DNA of 6,177 nt from Candidatus Aegiribacteria sp. (GTDB lineage: Bacteria; Fermentibacterota; Fermentibacteria; Fermentibacterales; Fermentibacteraceae). The position numbers and the translations under genes were made by a program. Positions 1 to 5,714 of this stretch are shown one piece after another (position 1 is the first letter of the stretch; each line of letters starts with the position of its first letter). The notes beneath the pieces are model-generated. The model made no database searches and was not told the origin of the DNA. It was given only the letters and a program-made list of their open reading frames with translations. The DNA is taken from positions 1 through 6,177 of the forward strand of contig JAIOSX010000257.1 of assembly GCA_021107345.1 (NCBI GenBank), written 5' to 3'.

Positions 1-87
1 CATCTTTACCCGCAACAATTGCATTTCCAGTCATACCGTGTCAAGGGCTGTTGATGTTACAGGTAAAATTTTTGATGAAATAGAAAA
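1..87. other. Left-edge segment, no gene established
   Basis: This stretch lies downstream of the minus-strand terminator and carries no gene I can establish. On the minus strand an ATG at 34-32 opens a frame running off the edge (MTGNAIVAGKD), which looks protein-like. It has no convincing Shine-Dalgarno sequence and only 11 codons are visible. A second minus-strand ATG sits exactly at 3-1. A perfect TTGACA on the minus strand at 44-39 could be a -35 box for a start at 3-1, but the -10 at the right distance (AATTGT, 20-15) is poor. On balance another minus-strand gene may begin at the edge, with its own promoter because a terminator precedes it. This is weak and cannot be settled without sequence to the left. 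Confidence 0.2.
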
Positions 88-109
88 GGGAGCCGGCTGG
101 CCGGCTCCC
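80..109 (-). terminator. Rho-independent terminator of the small secreted protein gene
   Basis: A perfect GC-rich inverted repeat, GGGAGCCGG at 88-96 and CCGGCTCCC at 101-109, flanks a four-base loop (the innermost C/G could also pair). Read on the minus strand, the stem is followed at once by TTTTCTATTT, the T-rich tract expected of an intrinsic terminator. It begins about 21 bases after the stop codon of the gene at 131-799. The plus-strand side is not T-rich, so it works in the minus direction only. Confidence 0.85.
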
Positions 110-130
110 CCTGTATCGATTGTATACAGA

Positions 131-799
131 TTACTGCAAGACAGTCTTGATGTGTCCCCATGTTGTGTGTTCAAGGGTGACGGCAGTCTGAACCAGTTCG
201 CAGTCGTCCCAGAAAATTGTGCTTCCCCCGTCTGAGAAAAGATCAAGGGCTGCTATTTCATTTACTCCGCCCGACTGCCATGCTGCTGATTCCAAAAAGG
301 AGTCGTTGTAGTATAAGTGCTTTGTGTTCGTGTCGAGAAAGATTTCAATCTTCACTTCAACCCATTGGTCGTTGATTATTGCTGCAGAAGAGCCGCCTTG
401 TGTAGCCAGTGTTCCAGCATCGGAATCAAACGTAATTTGTACAGACCAACTCGGACTGGTTGGATATCTATTCAGCATTATGAAGTACTGATTACCTGTT
501 GAGCCCGTGGGGATGTAGCACCATGCTGTCATTTCCCATTCACCGGTGATTTCTGTGAATTCCTGCACAATATCCGATGTTGGAATGATTGCTGCTGAAT
601 TACTAGCGGAAAGAGACAGAGAATCTACTACGTAAGCATCCCACTGCGGATCGTTTTCCCAACCTGCCCAGCCACCCTGACCATGCAGTCCACTGCCTGC
701 AGCGTACGAATCGAAATTATCGGACCAGTTAGCGCTGGCTACCGATGCGATGATCAGTAATGCCGAGCATACTGTCACAAAGCGGTGAAAATTGTTCAT
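131..799 (-). CDS. Small secreted protein with LamG/concanavalin-like jelly-roll fold
   Basis: Encodes 222 residues. The N-terminus is a classical signal peptide: a short n-region with Arg6, a hydrophobic stretch at about residues 8-20, and an AxA site (ASA, residues 21-23) before NWSDNFD, so the mature protein should be exported. The rest is rich in Gly, Ser, Asp and aromatic residues. The opening DNFDSYAAGSGLHGQGGW (residues 27-44) and the pattern ending in IFWDDCEL (195-202) resemble secreted jelly-roll (concanavalin/LamG-like) domains from uncultivated bacteria. I see no catalytic motif, so glycan or surface binding is a guess from the fold type. There are two cysteines in the mature part (94 and 200). 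Unlike many such proteins it has no recognisable C-terminal sorting domain; it ends in a short tail containing TTWGHIKTV. The ATG start is supported by GAGAGGGG at 812-805, five bases upstream. It lies 97 bp behind the phosphorylase on the same strand and ends at a strong terminator. Gene reality is near certain; function is unknown. Confidence 0.85.
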   Translation of the reverse strand: MNNFHRFVTVCSALLIIASVASANWSDNFDSYAAGSGLHGQGGWAGWENDPQWDAYVVDSLSLSASNSAAIIPTSDIVQEFTEITGEWEMTAWCYIPTGSTGNQYFIMLNRYPTSPSWSVQITFDSDAGTLATQGGSSAAIINDQWVEVKIEIFLDTNTKHLYYNDSFLESAAWQSGGVNEIAALDLFSDGGSTIFWDDCELVQTAVTLEHTTWGHIKTVLQ

Positions 800-849
800 A
801 TTAACCCCTCTCAGGTAAAGTTAAAAAATATCAACCTACGAATACCAGG

Positions 850-877
850 AATATCCTACTTTGAGCGGGCAGGTCAA
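850..877 (-). promoter_or_regulatory. Possible sigma-70-type promoter for the small secreted protein gene
   Basis: On the minus strand TTGACC (877-872) and GATATT (855-850) are spaced by 16 bases. They match the -35 consensus at 5 of 6 and the -10 consensus at 4 of 6 positions. Transcription would begin near 843, giving a leader of about 45 bases before the ATG at 799. No intrinsic terminator follows the phosphorylase stop at 897, so read-through from that gene is an alternative source of transcript. Confidence 0.35.
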
Positions 878-896
878 GTCCCGGTCTGTGTATTGT

Positions 897-3449
897 TTAC
901 TCCCACCAGCAGACAAGATCGGGCTCTATAATGCGCCCGAATTCAGTATGACATGGCAGTAATCTTACTGTGAATCCCTGATTTCCCGAATGACAGCATT
1001 CGAATGAACCTCTGAAGAACAGCATTCCGTCTTCTTCACTATCGAAAACCAGGTGGACCGATTCCCTTTTCGTCAGCCATCCATTGTATTCAATCCTGCC
1101 ATGCTGGACTTCAACGAGAAGATCATCAGGTTCAAGCCCCGGTGCGCGAAGAGCAACTGTGACAGGAATAAGATAGCCTACCTCACATGTGCCGTTCTCT
1201 ATTTGCGATTCAACCGATTCTATTCTGACAGAATGCCAGTTCTCCTTGATTTTCTCCATCCACGCAGCCAGTTCCCTGGCTCCTGAATAGTTATTTTCCG
1301 ATAGCTTCTCTGTTCCTTTGTATGCAGGTATGTAGAATCTCGATGTGTATTCTGCAAGCATTCTGTTGCTGCTGAAAGCCGGGCATACGTTTTTCATAGA
1401 TTCCTTGACAATTCTGAGCCAGTTCACGGGGATATCGTTCTTGTCACGATCGTAGAAAATGGGCACTATCTGGTTCTCAATGATGTTGTAAAGAGCCTTT
1501 GCCTCCAGTCTGTCCTGAAGTTCGGGATCATCGTACACTTCTCCGGAACCAATGGACCAGCCTGTGCCCGGTTTGTAGGCCTCGGCCCACCAGCCGTCGG
1601 GGACACTGCAGTGGACGGCTCCGTTGAAGCATGCCTTCATACCGCTGGTACCGCACGCCTCCATGGGCAATGTTGGAGTGTTCAGCCAAACATCAACCCC
1701 CTGAACCATCTGCCTGGCCATATCCATGGAGTAATCCTCAAGATAGATGACTTTACCGTAGAATTCTTCTTTCATGCAAAGGTGTATGATATCCCTTATC
1801 AGTTCCTTGCCGGACGAATCGTGGGGATGGGCCTTGCCTGCAAAGATGAATTGTACGGGATACTTCGGATTATTGACGATAGCAGCAAGGCGTTCTTCAT
1901 CTTTGAGAATGAGAGTAGCTCTCTTGTATGTCGCGAATCTTCTGGCAAAACCGATAGTAGCTGTTTCCGGGTCAAGAACGGGTATGTCTTCGAGGTGCGG
2001 CTTGAGCAGCCCCATCCGTTCTATCTGTTTTTCCCATCTGTCCCTCGCCCAGGAAATCAATCTTTCCCTCATCCTGATATGAGCAGGCCAGAGTTCTGAA
2101 TCGGGAACTTTGTCGAATTTCTCCCATTCCGCAGCGTCAGTCTTATTGCTTGACCATCTGGGACCGACATACCTGCTTAAGAGTTTTTCCATCTCATCGG
2201 AGACCCACGTTTCGGGATGTATCCCGTTTGTTACATGAGTAAGAGGTGTATCCGCGGACGGGAGAGACGGCCATACATCCTTCCATATCTCCCTTGAAAT
2301 TTTTCCGTGAAGTTCGCTTACACCGTTTCTGAATTTAGAAAATCGAAGGCCGAAAACGGTCATAGAGAATTTCGGATTGTCGTCGTAATGCCCGAATCGA
2401 AGAAATTCCTCATCGGTCAGGCCTATGGAATCGATCATGGGATGAAGGTACTTGATCACAAGATCCGTTGAGAATTCCTCATTGCCCGCAGGTACAGGTG
2501 TGTGAGTTGTGAATACGTTCCCGGCGGACACAATTTCACGGGCTTCCGGAAAGGAAAGTCCTTCCTGCATAAGCCGTCTTATGCATTCTACAATAAGGAA
2601 TGCCGAATGTCCTTCGTTGATGTGCCGAACGGTGGGCGTAAGATCCATTGCATCAAGGGCTTTAAGACCTCCAATTCCCAGAATTATTTCCTGCTTGAGT
2701 CTCATCTCACGGTCTCCACCGTAAAGCTGACCTGTTATATCCCTGTCACTTTTACTGTTTTCCGGAAGATCTGTGTCAAGGAGGTAGAGGGAAGCTCTGC
2801 CTACTTTCACTCGCCAGACCGCTGCCTTTACGATTCTATCGGCCATCGGGACTTCTACTGAAACCTGAGATCCATCGACGCGGTAGACTGGTTCAACCGG
2901 CATATTGGAATAATCGTTTATGAAGTATTTCTCCTGTTGCCAGCCGTCACTGTTCAGATACTGGCTGAAGTATCCCCTCCTGTAAAGCAGTGAGACCCCA
3001 ACAGCTGTCAGACCAAGCTCACTGCAGCTTTTTATCGTGTCTCCGGCCAGTATGCCAAGACCTCCGGAATAGATAGGTATGCTTTCATGCAGTCCGAATT
3101 CAGCTGAAAAAGTGGCGACAAGAAAATTGTCGCTCTTTATTTCCTGCTGTTTCTTCAGATCATCAAACCATGTGTTTCTCTCAAGATAATCCGCCAGCCT
3201 TTCGACTGTTTTTTCAAGGTGTGAAAGATAGACTGCATCTGTAGAAAGTTCCTCAAGCCTTTCCTGGCTTACGTGTCCCAGCAGGCGTACGGGGTTGTGA
3301 TAGGTACTCTTCCACAGGTCGGAATCGATCCATCGGAATAACTCTATGGCCTGTGTGTTCCAGGTCCACCATGTGTTGTAAGCTATCTTCTTGAGTGCGG
3401 CAAGCGGCGGCGGTATTCTGGGTACTACCCTGAAGTTCTTAGTTTTCAA
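897..3449 (-). CDS. glgP: Alpha-glucan (glycogen/maltodextrin) phosphorylase, GT35 family, DUF3417-type
   Basis: Cytoplasmic PLP enzyme that cleaves alpha-1,4-glucan with phosphate to release glucose-1-phosphate, used in glycogen or maltodextrin breakdown. With a TTG start it has 850 residues, the usual length for the branch that carries an N-terminal DUF3417 domain (about residues 10-110, with IAYNTWWTWN). Visible landmarks are GGLGILAGD (129-137), HINEGHSAF (276-284), FTTHTPVPAGNEEF (313-326), ARRFATYKR (502-510, the basic phosphate-binding stretch), GKAHPHD (538-544) and EACGTSGMKA (597-606), in which Lys605 is the expected PLP lysine. A beta-rich tail (about 735-850) is normal for this branch and is not a fusion. 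No frameshift or missing key motif is seen. Start choice: GTG at 3458 opens a frame three codons longer, but GGAAGGTG (3463-3456) overlaps that GTG and sits six bases before the TTG at 3449. The resulting MKTKNFRVVP also resembles the family's usual N-terminus. No glycogen synthase or debranching gene is in the window. Symbol glgP is used in the broad family sense. Confidence 0.95.
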   Translation of the reverse strand: MKTKNFRVVPRIPPPLAALKKIAYNTWWTWNTQAIELFRWIDSDLWKSTYHNPVRLLGHVSQERLEELSTDAVYLSHLEKTVERLADYLERNTWFDDLKKQQEIKSDNFLVATFSAEFGLHESIPIYSGGLGILAGDTIKSCSELGLTAVGVSLLYRRGYFSQYLNSDGWQQEKYFINDYSNMPVEPVYRVDGSQVSVEVPMADRIVKAAVWRVKVGRASLYLLDTDLPENSKSDRDITGQLYGGDREMRLKQEIILGIGGLKALDAMDLTPTVRHINEGHSAFLIVECIRRLMQEGLSFPEAREIVSAGNVFTTHTPVPAGNEEFSTDLVIKYLHPMIDSIGLTDEEFLRFGHYDDNPKFSMTVFGLRFSKFRNGVSELHGKISREIWKDVWPSLPSADTPLTHVTNGIHPETWVSDEMEKLLSRYVGPRWSSNKTDAAEWEKFDKVPDSELWPAHIRMRERLISWARDRWEKQIERMGLLKPHLEDIPVLDPETATIGFARRFATYKRATLILKDEERLAAIVNNPKYPVQFIFAGKAHPHDSSGKELIRDIIHLCMKEEFYGKVIYLEDYSMDMARQMVQGVDVWLNTPTLPMEACGTSGMKACFNGAVHCSVPDGWWAEAYKPGTGWSIGSGEVYDDPELQDRLEAKALYNIIENQIVPIFYDRDKNDIPVNWLRIVKESMKNVCPAFSSNRMLAEYTSRFYIPAYKGTEKLSENNYSGARELAAWMEKIKENWHSVRIESVESQIENGTCEVGYLIPVTVALRAPGLEPDDLLVEVQHGRIEYNGWLTKRESVHLVFDSEEDGMLFFRGSFECCHSGNQGFTVRLLPCHTEFGRIIEPDLVCWWE

Positions 3450-3455
3450 TTTCTG

Positions 3456-3463
3456 CACCTTCC
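3456..3463 (-). promoter_or_regulatory. Ribosome binding site deciding a TTG start for the phosphorylase
   Basis: On the minus strand GGAAGGTG (3463-3456) is a good Shine-Dalgarno match and is separated by six bases (CAGAAA) from TTG at 3449-3447. The upstream GTG at 3458-3456 lies inside this motif and has no well-placed site of its own. The ATG at 3465-3463 is in another frame and reaches a stop after eight codons. Confidence 0.65.
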
Positions 3464-3499
3464 ATAAACCCGTTTTCCTGTACGGGAACGATTATCTGA

Positions 3500-3528
3500 A
3501 TTATGTAATATATTCATAGCAATCTAAA
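3500..3528 (-). promoter_or_regulatory. Possible promoter for the phosphorylase gene
   Basis: Within the AT-rich divergent region, the minus strand reads TTTAGA (3528-3523), then 17 bases, then CATAAT (3505-3500). These match the -35 consensus at 4 of 6 and the -10 consensus at 5 of 6 positions. Initiation would fall near 3493, giving a leader of about 44 bases that contains a small hairpin, CCCGT (3486-3482) paired with ACGGG (3473-3469) around an eight-base loop. A better GATAAT lies just downstream (3498-3493) but lacks a spaced -35. I find no convincing plus-strand promoter for the peptidase here; the nearest -10-like element is TATATT at 3509-3514, without a matching -35. Confidence 0.35.
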
Positions 3529-3534
3529 AGTGAT

Positions 3535-3541
3535 GGAGGAG
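3535..3541 (+). promoter_or_regulatory. Ribosome binding site deciding a TTG start for the C25 peptidase
   Basis: GGAGGAG at 3535-3541 is a strong Shine-Dalgarno sequence six bases before TTG at 3548-3550. The in-frame GTG (3530) and ATG (3533) lie at or before the motif, so ribosomes placed by it cannot use them. Those starts would also add two glutamates in front of the signal peptide, which is unfavourable for export. Confidence 0.7.
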
Positions 3542-3547
3542 ATAGTT

Positions 3548-5590
3548 TTGAAATCAGTCTGTTTTACGCAAATACTTCTTATATTGAGTTTTCAGGCGGC
3601 AGGGGGTTCTATTTCCAGAACCCTCCATTTCAATCCGGCTGATGTTGACCTGAAGATGGATAATTACTGGACACTGCTGGAAATGCCCGAATTCGAACAG
3701 AGGGGTATCCCCGGAACCCCGCTTCTTCCGGCAATACCTGAAATATTCCTGCTCCCCGATGGAGCAACAAACGTTCCTTTCAGCGTAGTTCCTCTTGAAG
3801 AGACCGAAATTGGTCTTCCCGGAATAGTAATTATACCCGCAACGGAACTCAGACCATTCAGTTCATCTGCTTCAGCTTCCGTTCGTCTGCCTGATCCCGC
3901 TGTTTACTCGTCTGATTCCCCCTGGCCTGTAAATCCGGTTATCAGTACGCACACCGGCACCCTTGCGGGAGTCAGGATAGCTTCCTGTCTCATTCAACCG
4001 TGGGTTTACATTCCAACAACAGGTTCGCTTAACATCATAAATGAAATAGAAATAACCGTAACATGGGAAGATGGTTTTCATCACAATCTGACAGCTGAAC
4101 AGGTAAGGGTTGCCCGAAGCAGGGTTAGCGTTCTTGAAGGAGCTGCTGATCAGATCTTTCCATACTATTCATCCCCGATCCAGGGGGGAGATGCTCAGTA
4201 CCTTCTGATATGTGACAGTTCATATATGGAAACAATGGAGCCGCTTGCCTCTTTCCATGAGGACAGTGGCTATACAGTTGAAATAGCTGCCGTGCAGGAA
4301 ATACTTACCACCTTCCCCGGCATTGATGACGCTGAGAAACTGCGGTATTTCATTAAGAACAGATTTCTTAATCACGGGACTGTCTTTGTCCTCCTTGCCG
4401 GTGATGAAACCCTTGTTCCAGTTAGAAGGGTCTACACCTATTGCGAAACCTACACTGATACCGCTGCTGTGGATCTCTATTTCGCCGATCTGGACGGCAC
4501 ATGGGACGGCAGCGGAGACGGTGAATACGGCCAGCCGGATGACAGCCTTGATCTCTACGCGGATGTACTGCTGGGGCGGGCACTCTTTTCTACTATTGAA
4601 GAAGCGGAACTCTTCGTTCAGAAGAATCTGACCTACCAGAGCAACCCGCCTCCCGGAGACTGGCAGACAAGGGCCGTTTTGTGCGGTGCGGTCCTTTTCG
4701 AGGATATCGGCTATACCGCGGATAAAGGCTGCGATTCCATCGCTGTTGAGTTTCCACCGTACTGGGAAGTGAATAAATACTACGAAGAGCTGCCCGGTGG
4801 AGGCATCCTGGAACACATTCCAGTTATCAGCAGCGGCACTGCATGGAATCACTACGCGGGGCACGGAAATGAGAGGATCATACATTGGAGTAAAGCCCCC
4901 TATGGCATGATGAGCAATTGGATCGTAACCGACAGCTTACACAACGGCAGTAAAACCGGCATTCACGTGAGCATAGCATGCCGTCCAGCAGACTATATCG
5001 GTTATAACTGCCTTGCAGAAGTTCTCCTCAACAAACCCGACGGCGGCGGAGTTGCCGTGCTTTTCAACACAAGCTACGGCTGGGAGGGCCACTGGCCTTC
5101 CCTGGGAGCCAGTGAAAGAATGTGCATAGATCTTTCCAGGCAGGTTTTTGGTTCACAGGCATCCAGTCTTGGCCTTGCTTTCGCAACCGCGAAGGATCTC
5201 AGGATACCATTTATGGACGGAGGTTACGACCGCACGTTCCAGAGTCTCCTGTCCTGGAGCGCCTTTATGGACCCTGCTCTCGTGGTTATGCATACCGAGG
5301 GAGGAGGATACGTACCTCCCGCAGCACTCAATATAGCCCCCCCGTATCCCAACCCATCAGAGAGGGATGCTCCGGTTTCCTTTTACGTAAACTTCGATGA
5401 AGGACCCGCAGAAATATCGGTACACGATCTTTCAGGAAGGCTTATCTGGGAAACGGATATCCCCTCAGCACAGAGGGTAAGCTGGGAGGGAACGGATTCA
5501 GCGGGCAGAAGGGTTCCTGCCGGGGTCTACATCATCTCCGCAAAGATGGGCGATTCTTTTTCCAGTCGACTTACCACCATTCTGGATTGA
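3548..5590 (+). CDS. Secreted gingipain-like cysteine peptidase (family C25) with C-terminal T9SS-type sorting domain
   Basis: With the TTG start it has 680 residues. Residues 1 to about 18 (MKSVCFTQILLILSFQAA) form a signal peptide. The next roughly 200 residues, rich in beta-strand and proline, fit the C25 propeptide region. The peptidase domain spans about 215-585. It includes VFVLLAGDETLVPVRRVYTY (279-298), an Asp-rich loop (314-335), DVLLGRALF (339-347), the catalytic His in HYAGHGNE (His439) and the catalytic Cys in SIACRPAD (Cys478). This His-Gly then Ala-Cys order is the clan CD signature. The final 85 residues, from NIAPPYPNPSERD (595-607) through VHDLSGRLIWE to DSAGRRVPAGVYII, match the FlgD-Ig/Por sorting type used for outer-membrane passage and surface anchoring by type IX secretion. 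Role inferred: surface or extracellular proteolysis; substrate specificity cannot be read. The start is chosen because GGAGGAG sits six bases before it and the N-terminus then begins with Met-Lys. Start codons at 3530 and 3533 would give 686 or 685 residues. No terminator follows, so it may be cotranscribed with the VIT gene. Confidence 0.9.
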   Translation: MKSVCFTQILLILSFQAAGGSISRTLHFNPADVDLKMDNYWTLLEMPEFEQRGIPGTPLLPAIPEIFLLPDGATNVPFSVVPLEETEIGLPGIVIIPATELRPFSSSASASVRLPDPAVYSSDSPWPVNPVISTHTGTLAGVRIASCLIQPWVYIPTTGSLNIINEIEITVTWEDGFHHNLTAEQVRVARSRVSVLEGAADQIFPYYSSPIQGGDAQYLLICDSSYMETMEPLASFHEDSGYTVEIAAVQEILTTFPGIDDAEKLRYFIKNRFLNHGTVFVLLAGDETLVPVRRVYTYCETYTDTAAVDLYFADLDGTWDGSGDGEYGQPDDSLDLYADVLLGRALFSTIEEAELFVQKNLTYQSNPPPGDWQTRAVLCGAVLFEDIGYTADKGCDSIAVEFPPYWEVNKYYEELPGGGILEHIPVISSGTAWNHYAGHGNERIIHWSKAPYGMMSNWIVTDSLHNGSKTGIHVSIACRPADYIGYNCLAEVLLNKPDGGGVAVLFNTSYGWEGHWPSLGASERMCIDLSRQVFGSQASSLGLAFATAKDLRIPFMDGGYDRTFQSLLSWSAFMDPALVVMHTEGGGYVPPAALNIAPPYPNPSERDAPVSFYVNFDEGPAEISVHDLSGRLIWETDIPSAQRVSWEGTDSAGRRVPAGVYIISAKMGDSFSSRLTTILD

Positions 5591-5714
5591 TTCAACAGAA
5601 TATACCTCCAGTCCCGAGGGCTGAATAGAAATTTACTGCGGGATGGAATACTCCACCTGACTTCCATGTATCAGAACCGGAACAGGAAATAATTCAACAT
5701 GGAGGTTTAGAATA
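5591..5714 (+). other. Intergenic leader between peptidase and VIT gene
   Basis: These 124 bases hold no gene and no intrinsic terminator. A small stem, CAGTCC (5609-5614) with GGGCTG (5618-5623) including one T-G pair, lacks a following T-tract. I see no well-spaced sigma-70 promoter. The second half folds onto the ribosome binding site of the next gene, described separately. Cotranscription with the peptidase is the simplest reading. Confidence 0.5.
5659..5707 (+). promoter_or_regulatory. Predicted hairpin sequestering the Shine-Dalgarno sequence of the VIT gene
   Basis: GACTTCCATGT (5659-5669) can pair with ACATGGAGGTT (5697-5707): eleven pairs without a bulge, nine Watson-Crick and two G-U, around a 27-base loop. 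The right arm contains the whole Shine-Dalgarno GGAGGT (5701-5706), which lies eight bases before the ATG at 5715. A second upstream segment, ACCTCCA (5604-5610), is perfectly complementary to TGGAGGT (5700-5706) and could compete. Pairing was worked out by eye and no folding energy was computed. A regulatory role is inference. Confidence 0.35.

Noticed and set aside
2..235. Plus-strand open frame across the left edge, with a GTG at 38, ending at 235.
   Set aside because: It runs through the terminator stem and antisense to the well-supported secreted protein gene, has no ribosome binding site before 38 and resembles no family.
846..857. Short inverted repeat AGGA-ATA-TCCT near the possible promoter of the small secreted protein gene, considered as an operator.
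   Set aside because: Four-base arms are expected by chance and no second copy was found near the other genes.
735..896. Phosphorylase C-terminal beta-rich tail and the 97 bp after it, considered as a fusion or extra small gene.
   Set aside because: The tail is normal for the DUF3417-type phosphorylase branch, and the gap has no start codon with a ribosome site leading to a plausible short protein.
1611..2099. Plus-strand open frame of 162 codons opposite the phosphorylase.
   Set aside because: It lies antisense to conserved phosphorylase motifs and has no recognisable protein character; treated as a shadow.
3469..3486. Hairpin CCCGT/ACGGG in the phosphorylase leader, considered as an attenuator or operator.
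   Set aside because: Only five pairs with an eight-base loop and no T-tract; too weak to call a regulatory element by itself.
4220..4885. Long minus-strand open frame (221 codons) inside the C25 peptidase gene.
   Set aside because: It is antisense to the catalytic domain, whose family motifs are clear, and its translation shows no domain or export pattern. Such frames are common opposite real genes.
5609..5623. Hairpin just after the peptidase stop, considered as an intrinsic terminator.
   Set aside because: The stem is six pairs with a T-G pair and a three-base loop, and is followed by AATAGAAATTT rather than a T-tract.
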